Origin: Litoditis marina
Lineage: Eukaryota > Nematoda > Chromadorea > Rhabditida > Rhabditidae
Direction: 5' to 3'
Assembly: GCA_964036275.1 (NCBI GenBank)
Contig: OZ038434.1
Location: forward strand, 37,905,279 to 37,969,278
Length of the DNA stretch: 64,000 bases
A model generated the notes under the pieces. That model saw only the letters and a program-made list of their open reading frames with translations. It did no database searches and had not been told where the DNA came from. The position numbers and the translations under genes are program-made. Position 1 is the first letter of the stretch, and every line of letters starts with the position of its first letter. This document shows positions 13,801-26,538 of this stretch, piece by piece.

Positions 13801-16605
13801 GAATCTTAATTATCGGTCAGGCAGGTTCAAAAATGATTAGAGAGCAAATTAGAACAACCAAAATCAGTCTGCACCATGGCATTCAAAGGATCACTGTACT
13901 GAATACATGTTAAAGTGCACAACTCGAGTGAACGAAAACCTGGTTTCGGTCGCCGATTGTCTCGTAGTACACAACTGATGCCTTTTTATGATGCATATTC
14001 TGCTTTTTGCACACACACAATCCGTAGTTGTTTTGCTGTAATAGAGATTGGAACCGAACACAGCTCATATATTTTTTGGTTTCACCACCTTTAACTAGTC
14101 ATTTAACTTACTTGACGTGTATCCGCGTTTGCAGACACAGTTTATTTGATGATCAGAGACGTAACATTCTTCGTTCGTTTTACACGTATTGGTAGAACAT
14201 GTGAGTTCGTTCTCACATTTGTCACCGGTAAAGTTTGGCGGACAGTCACACCTGAATGATCCTAGTTTTGGCAGCCAGAAAAAATAATATCTCATGTACA
14301 GTATTCTACATCTATGTTGAGCTCAAATATCTCGATTACCGCGAGTGTACTTGAACACGTGACTGTTTTCGGAAAAATTAACATTGTCGGATTTGATTTT
14401 GACGTTCTATCAACAAGTGTTTTCTACACAATTGAAGTTCACATTAGTGCCATAAACAGTCACTGAGAATTTTGAATGAGTAATGTGGTCGATGTTCAGT
14501 AGGAAACGATCTTCACGATTCCACATGGACTTATGACAATTCATTAACGATGTCGTATGTTTGCTAAACTGATTTTCTCTTCTCCATTGTACTTGTCACG
14601 TGTTGAGTTCTACTCTAATTTGTTTTTACTCAGGCTACGGGAAATCTGCAACGTCCTTTTCATCATGTTGGCCAGACGTTTCACTTTGTGGCTATTGTAA
14701 TATATCTTCTCTAACTCCCACGAGCAAAATGACACAAACTGCCAAAAACTGAGAGCAATAAAAATGAAATAAAGTACGTTCTGAAATGTCTGCAGAACTA
14801 TGCGAGAAAAAAGAGTTCAAAAGACTGTCTGAACCAGGCTGCCGAGTAGAAAAGTCGTTAGTGTCCGGCTGTCGCTGCATACGCCTTGGTTTCATCTTTG
14901 CGCGCCGCGGTATTCTATTTTACATATCGCATGAGCCGGGCATGAAACGGACCCTTGCCAATCTCTACCCCTCTACGGACTGTCCATATATGGATAATAA
15001 AAAATACTATGTGACAGTGAAAATGAAACACAAATAAAATACAAGTGATCAACTTGGTCGAACACAAACATATTCATGACTCACTTGTAATTTTCAGATT
15101 CGGGAGATACGCCCACCAGGCAGGTACCGCCATTGAGACAAGGATTCGAATCGCAGGCGGATGAAGGGCAAGGGGGGCACTTTGGTTTGTGGATGTTATT
15201 GGTTGCAAAAACGTCTTCCTGTAAAAATGAAATTCAGAACAGTGTGAACTCTGCAGGCTGAAAACAAAAACAGATAGAGTGAACCATCCCATCGTTTGGA
15301 TATTAACGAGTAAAACCCAAATAGACTAATAACGTAAAAGCTAACCACGAGAGCACTGCGAGGGAGACGAGCGCGGGACACACCCTGGAATACAACAGCT
15401 ATGATCCGAGGCAGTTATCATTGTTGAAGCAATGAAGATTTTCATAAATTTCTAGGGTGTACACGAATACAAACGCAGAAAACACAACATTTCAATGAAA
15501 ATAATAATAACTCATTTCAAGAAATTGTGTATCATTCGATTCGTTTTACGAATATGATATATGACGATTGAGAAACTTTTGTTCGACTTGTCTCACGAAT
15601 ATGATGATTGTGAAATTTTGGCCTTTCATCTGATTTTATTTCATCCCGCGTTCGTTATGGTTTTTAGGAGCTGTTTTCAGGGCAAAATGTTGTATAGTAT
15701 CTCTTATTTCCACTGAAATTCTGTTTTACAAAGAAAAAAAAACCAAACTTTCCGAGTGTTTGAAGTGAGTGAATGTTATCGCCAAGTTGAAAGTTTCGCA
15801 CTCGATTCGGATTGTTTCTCACAAGAGTGTTCCAAAATTGTTCAGCGAAGTGGATGCTTTTTGCAAGTTTGAAAAACGCCAAGGTTGCAGTGGGAATAAA
15901 TGAAACTATACCATATTTGGATCGACGTGAATTACTCCGTGCGACGTATGCAATTTATTCAGTTTCTGTTGAAGGTTACGAATAACTTGTAGTAGTTTCT
16001 CCGGCGGCTCGCACGAAAGGTCCTCGCAACTGAGAATTAATAATAACCAAACATGTTGAGATTTTTTTTTGCGTGTCGTTCATATTCCGAACTGAACTAT
16101 TATGGGTTCACTGTATGTTTACCTTTTTTTTGGTAACGCAACCGATTTTGACTAACCGATTCTGAAAAGTTTATTAGGTTATCTTAGAGGTAACTAAAAA
16201 CTGAGTTCCGGCTACCATACGAATCAACGGTGAAAACCACATTTTGTGTAAGAACAACACGTATTGGTTTTTATTTTGGGTTATCAACCGGTAACCTATT
16301 GAGGTAATCTAAAGAACGGGATGCTAAATAACGGTCAGGATACCAATAAACCTGGTTAAAAAAATAAACCAAAGCGTTTGGTCGATTTGGTTGGAGGAAA
16401 CTTCCTTTCGGAAACTTCCTACGCCAGTTTAGGCATTTTTCGAGTAAAGGCTGTAAGGGAATTTCTTGTCTAATCCCGGTGTCTAAATATGATGTGTTTC
16501 ACGGTCAAACTTCAATGGCATCCTGGTCACTTCTTATACTCTCTCAACCAACCTTGAGGCTAATGAGGCCGAAACAAGGCCCATGAGCAGTAACCATTGT
16601 ATCAT
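1..16605 (-). CDS. Gene 1: secreted EGF / VWD-C8-TIL / fibrinogen-related mosaic protein (partial, runs off left edge)
   Basis: I can follow 23 coding exons: 16605-16553, 16029-15912, 15384-15346, 15218-15085, 14251-14112, 13685-13587, 12049-11947, 11589-11454, 11015-10923, 10370-10282, 9642-9483, 7829-7731, 7103-7007, 6714-6570, 6280-6158, 5876-5806, 4209-4121, 3685-3600, 3020-2900, 1889-1793, 1446-1364, 715-637 and 333-233, about 785 codons. Every junction uses AG/GT and keeps phase except exon 14 to 15, where the obvious donor and acceptor do not match. Domain order is signal peptide, EGF, EGF, VWD, C8, TIL, EGF, cbEGF, fibrinogen-related (FReD). The VWD-C8-TIL order is known from extracellular adhesive and mucin-like proteins. 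The product should be secreted; its partner cannot be read from the sequence. The last exon(s) of the FReD and the stop lie left of the window or were not recognised. A paralogue (gene 2) lies about 30 kb away on the same strand. Confidence 0.8.
233..1889 (-). CDS. Gene 1 exons 20-23: fibrinogen-related domain (FReD)
   Basis: Four short exons continue the FReD. Exon 1889-1793 reads DGEKGGWTLMSHDSGRGMA, the GGWT core. Exon 1446-1364 reads VGFGSPKDQNVWLGLQ, the GFG...WLG block. Exon 715-637 reads WCKYRHFSVAGSSNNYPVT, the FSV...NY block. Exon 333-233 reads EQWAKWDLTKPGPTFVAYDT. Phases 2, 0, 2, 0 agree at every join. The domain is shorter than usual between SGVYT and GGWT, where VYC-type residues are missing. 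The C-terminal calcium and GGWW region was not found and should lie at the left edge or beyond. FReDs bind carbohydrate or protein ligands extracellularly. Confidence 0.75.
1598..1705. repeat. ACTCGAAA-type minisatellite
   Basis: About 100 bp are made almost only of ACTCGAAA and ACTCG units with small length changes, in the gene 1 intron between exons 20 and 21. It is a local short tandem repeat. Confidence 0.7.
2463..2501. repeat. (CT)n microsatellite
   Basis: About 19 CT units in a row, followed by a T/C-rich stretch, inside the 1-kb intron between gene 1 exons 19 and 20. Open frames across it are Leu/Ser or Arg/Glu dipeptide artefacts. Confidence 0.9.
2900..4209 (-). CDS. Gene 1 exons 17-19: EGF and calcium-binding-type EGF domains leading into FReD
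   Basis: Exon 17 (4209-4121) encodes CSTDGFCGTD and then CLCNTGFVGDG, an EGF unit. Exon 18 (3685-3600) starts YDCKDINECRDPKSC; the DINEC opening is the cbEGF calcium-site signature. Exon 19 (3020-2900) finishes that EGF with YHCDCNEFYDGSDCQ and then reads HCADLYKYWNIKTSGVYT, the conserved C....SGVYT start of a fibrinogen-related domain. Phases 2, 1 and 2 match throughout. Exon 18 is the exon that is broken by a transposon in gene 2. Confidence 0.82.
5095..5250. repeat. GC-rich foldback with CAGACGC / GCGTCTG motifs
   Basis: The left part carries CAGCCAGACGCAACCAGACG and the right part GCGTCTGCG, GCGTCTG and CCGCAGACGC, so the segment can fold on itself. It sits in the intron between exons 16 and 17 of gene 1 and looks like a small non-autonomous element. 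Exact ends are not defined. Confidence 0.5.
5806..6714 (-). CDS. Gene 1 exons 14-16: TIL (trypsin-inhibitor-like cysteine-rich) domain
   Basis: Exon 14 (6714-6570) encodes CEQTCPFNSHYSSCKSSCP, the usual TIL opening. Exon 15 (6280-6158) closes it with CSEGCTCDDGYVV and DCGCTDENGNSFP. Exon 16 (5876-5806) adds AVLSYECQIRSQCENGSVTS. TIL follows VWD-C8 in the known module order. One oddity: exon 14 ends in phase 2 at CGCAA|GTTGTA, while exon 15 begins as if phase 1 (CAG|CC TGT). The same mismatch occurs in gene 2, so a tiny unseen exon or a non-canonical site is likely rather than a sequencing slip. Confidence 0.78.
7007..9642 (-). CDS. Gene 1 exons 11-13: post-VWD linker and C8 domain
   Basis: Exon 11 (9642-9483) encodes a linker with ALDTWITKDFRRLRNDEE and two cysteines. 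Exon 12 (7829-7731) has QCDPI followed by GPFAPC, and exon 13 (7103-7007) has ACRFDMCHGSKKCD, together the cysteine spacing of the C8 module that normally follows VWD. Acceptors are TTTTTCAG or GTTCAG. Donors are GTAAGT, GTGCGT and GTTGGT; the last is weak, but gene 2 has GTGGGT at the same place. The 1.65-kb intron 11 contains an unrelated open stretch at 8336-8566 (separate entry). Confidence 0.8.
8336..8566 (-). other. Open stretch in gene 1 intron 11, possible lost exon or gene fragment
   Basis: This 76-codon minus-strand stretch reads like real protein (ILVFFWNDRDGTGWNGVVI near its start, then a Tyr/Asn-rich part) and differs in style from the AT-rich intron around it. It has a possible acceptor (ACTAG) just upstream, ends at a stop, and has no donor that would join it in phase to exon 12. 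The matching intron of gene 2 (36584-37399) has no similar stretch. It may be a fragment of another gene inserted in the intron. I do not recognise the family. Confidence 0.3.
10282..13685 (-). CDS. Gene 1 exons 6-10: von Willebrand factor type D (VWD) domain
   Basis: Five exons (13685-13587, 12049-11947, 11589-11454, 11015-10923, 10370-10282) give one VWD domain. It opens with SCAAGDPHYTTFDNLQFNYQ, the diagnostic GDPHYTTFD start. It continues through YVFSQPC, a beta-rich core (VTMYDQQVHIDLTTRKVYF) and ends with FRGKTLCGLAGNIDG plus DD, the known VWD metal-site and CGxxGN region. All five exons keep phase and match gene 2 in length within one codon. An NYT sequon is present. The intron between exons 9 and 10 carries a long AT dinucleotide run. 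Confidence 0.85.
10779..10854. repeat. (AT)n microsatellite
   Basis: About 38 AT units with one C interruption near the right end, in the intron just after gene 1 exon 9. It is absent at the same place in gene 2. Confidence 0.95.
14112..15384 (-). CDS. Gene 1 exons 3-5: linker and two EGF-like domains
   Basis: Exon 3 (15384-15346, 39 bp) encodes GVSRARLPRSALV, a basic linker. Exon 4 (15218-15085) encodes a Cys/Pro-rich stretch and then CDSNPCLNGGTC, the front half of an EGF domain. Exon 5 (14251-14112) completes it with CDCPPNFTGDKCE and adds a second EGF-like unit ending CVCKRGYTS. The intron-in-EGF phases (2 then 1) agree, and exon lengths 39, 134 and 140 bp are identical in gene 2. EGF units of this type act in extracellular protein-protein contact. 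No calcium-binding signature is seen in these two. Confidence 0.8.
15912..16605 (-). CDS. Gene 1 exons 1-2: signal peptide and N-terminal segment
   Basis: Exon 1 (16605-16553) starts at the ATG of MIQWLLLMGLVSASLAS, a short hydrophobic run ending in small residues, a textbook signal peptide. The same 53-bp exon, with the same ATG and donor, exists in gene 2, which fixes the start. The donor is AAG|GTTGG, leaving phase 2. Exon 2 (16029-15912) follows a TTCTCAG acceptor. It encodes a short cysteine-pair segment (SCEDLSCEPPEKLLQ) and then a Leu/Gln/Lys stretch that could form a short amphipathic helix, ending VDPNM before GT. The 520-bp intron between them holds many GGTTACC-like motifs (see the repeat entry). 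Confidence 0.8.
16120..16345. repeat. GGTAACC/GGTTACC-motif element in gene 1 intron 1
   Basis: The segment carries repeated variants of GGTAACG, GGTTATC, GAGGTAACT, CCGGTAACC and GAGGTAATC in both orientations. The same style of motif cluster fills 60526-61095. It is probably a degenerate foldback or MITE-type repeat. Ends are approximate. Confidence 0.5.
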
Positions 16606-19668
<3,063 letters not shown>

Positions 19669-22600
19669 ATGTCAAAAGTGAAGTTTGTGGCCCCAACCGC
19701 TGTCAACTACAAGATCAACAAGGCTGGGAAGAGAGTAACGATGAGTATATGAGACCCTCGGTGTGTTTTTGGCATTGTTTTGGATCAGTCACTCCCTTTT
19801 TCGGTGGTACGGCAGTTCACTTCAAAAATGATCTAAAAGCATCCAGGGTTTTTAACAAAAACAGATCCAATAAAAAATATTCTTTAAAATTTCCTATGTG
19901 ACTTCGATAGATTGCAACCTATTAAGCTGTATTTGCGTCGACAGATAGTTTTTATTCCGCAAACATCTGTGGGCCTATTTTACTGAACCACCACTTAAAA
20001 ACTGGACTGTGTACGTGATTGACCCTATTTGCGTGTAGAGGGAAGAAAGTTCGCTTGTAAATTCGTAGTCGTGTGGCTTTATTTTTTGTTATAGGATGGC
20101 ATTGAGCTGAGATTGAAATTGAAGGAGCTTGCAAATGACAGATCAGCCGAAGCGGTGTCGAATAGCGACGGGAGTCAACGTTCAACTGGCTCTTGCGAAA
20201 GCATAGTCACGATCCAGTCCCAGGTGACATTATTATGCGATTTGATGGTTGTTGCGCTAATATCGGAAACATTATGATTGTGCATCTATCACAGTGAGAT
20301 ACGGTTCAAGTTAAAGACCATATTCACATTCACTGATGTCTGCTCGTTCTATGTGATCAGTTTCTGTTGTGATGATTTTTCAATACGTAACCCTGATATT
20401 ACATTCTGCGAACCGCAAAAAATTAGTGTGATATGTTTCTCTAGCAGATGTGCATGCCGTATATATTTTATATGTAATCTTTTCAAAGAAGGACGCTTAT
20501 GTGGGCCAATCCCATGTCAACGGTCCTTGAAACTACAATTGAAAAATGTATTGCAGTCCAAGGGACTGAAGCGTTGCGAGTACACCACATAACCGTCATT
20601 TTTCAATGATGCGCAATTTTATAATCATCAGATTCGTTCCAATTCTTTTGTGGTTCTAGGTTGGTGGATCTGACACCCTGGCAGGCTCGTCAGCAGGAGT
20701 ATCGGTACCCATCACCACTTCATCGCCAACAACTCACACGGATCAGCCTTCAACTTCGCAATTACATCTTTCGCGCACTCCAACAGGTGCTATGCCGCCT
20801 CCAACAGTACCAGATGGTTCTTCAGTCACTCCCGTTACTTCCCCTGCAATGGCTGATCTTTCAACTTCACTGCCAGCTGCCTCTCCACCGAATCAACCTG
20901 CACCTGCTGCTCTCCAGACTCAAACTACACCTGCAGCTCTTCCCTCTTCTGTCGCACCAGTAACAGCGTTTCCTTCAACGACAACAGCCGCCACAGGTTA
21001 GCACACTCCCATCATTTGTTGCAGTTGACTCAATTAGTGTTGCGAGAGAAACATTATAACTACATTGTTAACTACATTGGTTTAAGCACACATGCTTTTC
21101 ACTTGCAGTTTCTGTGAACCTTATTAGTTCATTTATTCAATTAACTTCGTTCAATCTCATTTCAGCTGTTTCAACATGAGTGCAATAATCTTTGTTTCCA
21201 GCCGCTAACGCCAGAAAGCGAAAGTCCGCAATTGAAGAAATTGCCTCGAGCATCAGTGCAGACGACACGCCTTCAATGATAGATGTAACGTTTGAGATTT
21301 CTTCATTCACCTTTCCACATGTCGGCTCCACAAATCAATACAGTCTGACTATCGGACTAATATAAAACTTTTTCTAATTAAATAGCGCAAAGATTGAAGT
21401 TTCTCAGCAGTAGTAAGCTCATTATCTTGGTTTGGAAAGGTGGACTATAGTTTTTCTCACCTGAAAAGCGTTTACATTGCTCTAAATAGCGAACAGTAAT
21501 GATAAAGCTGATATTGATATTGTGTTTTGGGTCGTTTTCACAATTGGTACATTCAGGCCAAAGCGAGATCGATTATAAAAAAATAAATAAATTTGTGTAC
21601 GGCCTATTTCATCCGTTCAGTCAGTTTATTGTGAATCAATCTTACAAGTACATAATATCAATATCAACCGTAGATGATATGTCCATTGAGGGGGATTCTA
21701 TTGCAAAACAATCATCACGATTATTCTCATCTTCTGAAAGAGAATGAAGTTAACCGACATCTCTACGCTGCATTCCTCGTAGTGAGTTTTTTTCAGTTTC
21801 ACTATGCTTCCCATGTCCACTCTTGATCGTGCAGTAAACAGAAATAGAAACTGTTAGAACTGTAGTAGTCCTGGTACCCGATAGAAAGGAATTATAAAAA
21901 TCTCGTTTCGGAGCTCGTGTGCATTTGCTTTTGGAAGGTGTATTTCTCTGTCATTCCACCACTCTTCAATCAAACACTAGTACGATCCGACTGAGGTACA
22001 AAAACAGTCCGTTTTCGTATGTAAACAAGTTGATGCGTTCAATCTACTACATATTCCTGACTGTTCGGACAACTTCACTGGTGTACGCCTTCAGTACAAA
22101 AAAATTGTGGCTGTTGTAGGAAATGTGAATTTCCATTTCAACGTTCAGTCTACTACATATCCCCCTCATGAATCTATATTGGTACACATTTTATTTTAAT
22201 ACTTTCAGACAAAAGCCGAACTGAATGAACAGAACAGCAAAGTTGCTCGGCTGGAAACGAATATGACGGGAAGACCGGCCAAGGATTGTGTAAATGATGC
22301 GCTGGTAAGAACTCCTTGTACAGCGTTGCTTCTTGATGAGATAATCACGAAGAATGAGACAATTGCTCATGCCTTTAACGTACCAGCTCACTCACCACTT
22401 CGAGTCGATTATCATAAAAGTGTTTGACAATTGTATCAAATCAATAGAGGCACACGGGTTTCTGACAGTAACAATTGATTGTATCCTCTACTCACTATTT
22501 TTAGCTGTGCAACTCTCAATTTCAATTTTCTTTGCGGCCTAACCAGCCATCAGCGCCGACCACTCGATCATGTCTTAGAGCGGCAGATTTGATGTCTTCC

Positions 22601-24097
22601 ATTTGGAGTCCATGTGTGAAGAAGAAAAAGAGGCACTCAGCATAGTCGACATGTTAGGGTTCGCACTTGACATGCTGGAGGCCGCCAAACTCTATGATTT
22701 TGCCAAGTCTATAGTTTACGAGGTATGTGCTCTTCTTTCGCATGTTCTATCTGCGTGTGGTCGAACTTTGGCAACCTAGTTGACTGTGGCATTGTGTAGC
22801 TGTTCATATTCGCGATTTCAATCCTATATAATTTTTCTATACTCGTGTTCTATGACATTTTCAATCAGTTCACACTTTTTCCATACATTCGAAGCCTAGA
22901 GAAGTTCAATAATATTTCCTGGGAGACATGTCCCACCTGACTGGACGCGAACGCATGAATTTTTTGGAAAAAGTAAGATTTTTGTAAGAAAGTAAGATTT
23001 TTTGTGAGAAAGTAAGATTCTTTTGTGAGAAAGTAAGATTGTTGGTAGGCAGAGAACCGGCACCTGTGTCAGTTGTGGGCATACACCAGCAAGGTTGTCC
23101 GAATAGTCAGAAAACTTCGAGAAACGTGCTACTTTTTAGTCGAAAGAATGAAAGTCGGTCTACTTTTGATGAAAAATCCTGAATGTTTAACGTACTTTTG
23201 CTTGAAAACGGACTACTTCATGTCGCTTAGACAGACCTTACTGGCGTATGGTTGTGGGTAATTTTGCTACACATGAACGTTTGTCCTCTTGGCTGAACAT
23301 TTCCTATTTGCAGCTCATCTCTCATTACCAACGGCAGTGCTACACCTGGATTAAAGGACCCGGAAAGGGCAGCAAGACTACCATCAATGTTCCCATGAAC
23401 GTTCAGAGCGCGCTCCGCAGTGAGTCGATTATTCAATTCGAGATCTTTATTGGAATTATGCCTATACCCACGATGTAAAAATATTATATAATGAAAGGTT
23501 TTTGTCAGTGTGTAGATCATACATTACTGTCTTGTAATCCAACTTTTCTCAAACTTTTTGGCTATGGCTATTCGCAAATGTGGCTAATTCCCTTTGTTTC
23601 TAGAGTTGGCGTGTTATGCCTTCGGAGTATCACCAACTGATCCTGCCAATCATGAGCTACGATCGATCATCACATGTTCCTATCAGGATTACCTGTATCA
23701 GACGTTGTGAGTTTTGTTTCCATATCATACGCGTGCATAACGGACGTGTTAATAAGGGTTTACAACCCCATCATTAGAACCGAGAAAGATAGTACGCTAA
23801 TTTAGTACTGGATCGGATTGAGTTATGGTTGAGAACGGTTAGGGTATGCATTATCATGCCCCAAAAGATGTGGTGAGCCATTATCAATTGACGTATTTCA
23901 CCTATTTTACCACCCGCGTAAAAAATTTTTACAGCAAAGGATGCCGCGGCCGTTACAGTGACAATCACCCAGAAATGTGGGTGAGAATTGGCTCTAGACA
24001 GTTCAGTCCAGCCGAGATGTCAGCGTGTGCTCTGAGAAAAGCTCACGGGATCGAGTATCCTTCCGTCCTATCCGATCACTTGGAGACCGATGTTTGA
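19669..24097 (+). CDS. Gene 3: unrecognised nine-exon protein, 433 codons
   Basis: Exons: 19669-19734, 20095-20223, 20660-20996, 21202-21284, 22209-22379, 22579-22722, 23314-23419, 23604-23706 and 23935-24097. They total 1302 bp with matching phase at every join and a final TGA, which is strong evidence for a real gene. The start MSKVKFVAPTAVNYK is inferred. Exon 3 (112 codons) is low-complexity Ser/Thr/Pro/Ala. Exon 4 has a basic NARKRKSA run that could be a nuclear signal. Exon 5 (KAELNEQNSKVARLE) looks like a short coiled coil. The C-terminal third is a folded-looking region with DMLEAAKLYDFAKSIVYE, CYAFGVSPTDPANHELRS and RIGSRQFSPAEMSACALRK. There is no signal peptide or membrane segment. 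I do not recognise the family; a nuclear or DNA-associated role is a guess from composition only. Confidence 0.75.
20486..20611. mobile_element. Foldback MITE, family F1, copy 1
   Basis: A near-palindrome of about 125 bp in gene 3 intron 2. The left end is AAAGAAGGACGCTTATGTGG, and the right end is its imperfect reverse complement, with GTCAACGGTCCTT and CAGTCC...GGACTG blocks inside. Two more copies lie at 26414-26538 and 37682-37806. There is no coding capacity, so it is non-autonomous. Confidence 0.75.
22960..23042. repeat. Short tandem repeat, AGAAAGTAAGATT unit
   Basis: Four units of about 20 bp (GTGAGAAAGTAAGATTTTTT with variants) in gene 3 intron 6, next to a MITE. Confidence 0.75.
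23080..23253. mobile_element. MITE, family F2, copy 1 (CATACACCAG termini)
   Basis: The left terminus CATACACCAGCAAGGTTGTC and right terminus GACCTTACTGGCGTATG are imperfect inverted repeats around about 170 bp. The interior (AGTCGAAAG, TACTTTTGATGA, TGAAAACGGACTACTT) is shared with 58247-58420. It lies in an intron of gene 3. It has no coding capacity. Confidence 0.65.
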
Positions 24098-24339
24098 TCT
24101 GTATTAATTATTGAACTCACATTACTTGTTACTTGCTACTCGGTTGTTTATTTGTTACTTGTACTTTACCCAAATCTGTGAATATTGTTTTGTTTATGGC
24201 GTGAAATGAAATTTCCCTTGCCAATTTTCGTTTTCATACCGACATATTCATCACAGAAAAAAATATCAGCGATTGAATGGTGATTATTCTTCGGTGACAG
24301 CTGTAGCCGGGTGTCCTGGAAACATTTTTCTTAGTACCA

Positions 24340-24512
24340 AACATTTTTGTTCAACGTTTTCGGGGCTTTCGTCATGAGTTTTCGGGGAATTTTCAGAGTT
24401 CACGCCTCCCTTTTGAACCATTTTTTCGGGGAATTTTCGGGGTTCGCTCCCCATTCGTTCGGGGAATTTTTGGGGTTCGATCCCCGTTCGTTCGGGGAAC
24501 GATTCATTTTTC
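24340..24512. repeat. GGGGAATTTTCGGGGTTCG tandem repeat
   Basis: Several copies of a 20 to 33-bp unit built on TTCGGGGAATTTT and GGGGTTCG, just downstream of gene 3 and directly before the 945-bp tandem duplication. No coding is seen between 24098 and 24686 on the minus strand or beyond the gene 3 stop on the plus strand. Confidence 0.65.
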
Positions 24513-24686
24513 GGTGGATTAACACTTTCATGACCTTAGAATCTTCACAGATTAAGGTAGGACATGTGGATTAACATTTTCATGAAGTCTTTTTCTATTT
24601 CTCTATTTATCTCTATTTATAACGTGTTTTTGGAAATTTTGACTCTTAGAGGTGTTCTCGAGCCAAGTCCATTGGCTGGTGAACCC

Positions 24687-25372
24687 TCAACCACGCTTCC
24701 ACCCACCGTTATTCTCGATGACGACCGTGGTATTGAGCGGCACTACGTTGCATCCTATCTCGGTGATGTGCTCGCCCGCTACTCGCCATTGTCCGTTGGC
24801 CGCACACGTCAAGGTAGTCGACACCGTGTCATAGTTTTGCACTAGACGCGTCTTCTGTCTGTTGAACTAAAACGGGAAAGATAGAATGGCTAACCAATCC
24901 CGAAAATCAATTCAATTCAAATTCTTCTTTCTCAATTATATTCATACACCATTCAATCTAAATTCGATTTTTCAATCACTTCATCAGGCAGGACTGAATG
25001 GATTTAGCTTAAAATAACTTCATACATAGAGAAAGTCTGTCGTATATGGGATCAATGTAAAAAGAGCATGTGATATTTTAGCCTGAATCTATTGAATGTC
25101 ATGGAGGACGGTTTGACCTATCGAAACATTGAAGTTTATTGGTAATAGTGTACAAATCGAGACACGAATGTTGAGATCTAGAAGACGTTGTATTCGTGTC
25201 TGATTGTTTTGACCCACCGAAATTATTGTGAAGCTGTTGGCAGCGGGTGCGGTACATGTGAATGTCATCGTTGGGGGGTCTACCTCAACGTTATGAGCTA
25301 TCGATGCGAAATCGGTTCCCAAACCAGGTTCTATCACAACGTGCGGACCAGCCATGTCACAGGGGAGCGGCG
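24687..25372 (-). CDS. C6-like cysteine-repeat gene, last two exons, tandem copy 1
   Basis: Exon A (25372-25214, after TTTCAG) encodes PCDMAGPHVVIEPGLGTDF, then DPPTMTFTCTAPAANSFTI. Exon B (24841-24687) encodes TLTCAANGQWRVAGEHITE and IGC, and ends in TGA. The join is G|TG, in phase. The pattern C...FTCTAP...TLTC..NGQW......I..IGC resembles the nematode C6 / DUF281-type extracellular repeats. That assignment rests on cysteine spacing alone. No exon with a signal peptide was found upstream, so this is a C-terminal fragment or a gene whose first exons were missed. Confidence 0.55.
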
Positions 25373-25631
25373 CTGAAAGAATGGTCCTCCTCAATACTGC
25401 ACGATTCATCGAAATTCATTCATTCTCGGTGGATTAACACTTACATAAAGTCAGAGTCTTCACAGATTAAAGTAGGACGATCATGTGGATTAACACTCTC
25501 AAGAAGTCTTGTTCTGTAACATTTTCATAAAGTCTTTTTCTATTTCTCTATTTATCTCTATTTATAAAGTGTTTTTGGAAATTTTGACTCTTAGAGGTGT
25601 TCTCGAGCCAAGTACATTGGCTGGTGAACCC

Positions 25632-26317
25632 TCAACCACGCTTCCACCCACCGTTATTCTCGATGACGACCGTGGTATTGAGCGGCACTACGTTGCATCC
25701 TATCTCGGTGATGTGCTCGCCCGCTACTTGCCATTGTCCGTTGGCCGCACACGTCAAGGTAGTCGACACAGTGTCATAGTTTTGTACTAGACGCGTCTTC
25801 TGTCTGTTGAACTAAAACGGGAAAGATAGAATGGCTAACCAATCCCGAAAATCAATTCAATTCAAATTCTTCTTTCCCAATTATATTCATACACCATTCA
25901 ATCTAAATTCGATTTTTCAATCACTTCATCAGGCAGGACTGAATGGATTTAGCTTAAAATAACTTCATACATAGAGAAAGTCTGTCGTATATGGGATCAA
26001 TGTGAAAAGGGCATGTGATATTCTAGCCTGAATCTATTGAATGTCATGGAGGACGGTTTGACTTATCGAAACATTGACGTTTGTTGGTAATAGTGTACAA
26101 ATCGAGACACGAATGTTGAGATCTAGAAGACGTTGTATTCGTGTCTGATTGTTTTGACCCACCGAAATTATTGTGAAGCTGTTGGCAGCGGGTGCGGTGC
26201 ATGTGAATGTCATCGTTGGGGGGTCTACCTCAACGTTATGAGCTATCGATGCGAAATCGGTTCCCAAACCAGGTTCTATCACAACGTGCGGACCAGCCAT
26301 GTCACAGGGGAGCGGCG
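25632..26317 (-). CDS. C6-like cysteine-repeat gene, last two exons, tandem copy 2
   Basis: Exon A (26317-26159) and exon B (25786-25632) are the same as tandem copy 1 shifted by 945 bp. In the coding part the clearest change is GQWQVAG instead of GQWRVAG. The splice sites and stop are kept. Because both copies share introns and flanks, this is a segmental duplication, not retroposition. Whether copy 2 splices onto upstream exons near 26400-27200 is unknown. Confidence 0.55.
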
Positions 26318-26413
26318 CTGAAAGAATGGTCCTCCTCAATACTGCACGATTCATCGAAATTCATTCATTCTCGGTGGATTAACACTTACATAAAGTCAGA
26401 GTCTTCACAGATT

Positions 26414-26538
26414 AAAGTAGGACGATCATGTGGATCACTTTCGTGTCAACGGTCCTTTAAACTGCATATGAAAAAGGTTTTTCAGTTTAAAGGGCTGAAG
26501 CGTTGCGATTGAACCAAATTATTGACCTCCTTTAACGC
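26414..26538. mobile_element. Foldback MITE, family F1, copy 2
   Basis: Contains GTGTCAACGGTCCTTTAAAC on the left and CTGAAGCGTTGCGATTGAAC on the right, homologous to the F1 copies at 20486 and 37682. It sits exactly at the right border of the 945-bp tandem duplication, replacing what would be the start of a third unit. Confidence 0.65.

Larger units (their letters stand above)
24512..26413. repeat. Tandem duplication, about 945-bp unit, two copies
   Basis: Positions 24564-25440 and 25509-26385 match with a constant offset of 945 bp and very few differences. The phrase TCGGTGGATTAACACTT marks unit borders at 24512, 25426 and 26371. Each unit carries the last two exons of a C6-like gene on the minus strand. 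The near identity indicates a recent duplication or ongoing conversion. Confidence 0.9.

Noticed and set aside
20661..20963. 100-codon plus-strand open frame rich in Leu and Gln
   Set aside because: It is the wrong frame of gene 3 exon 3. The frame that joins in phase is the Ser/Thr/Pro one.
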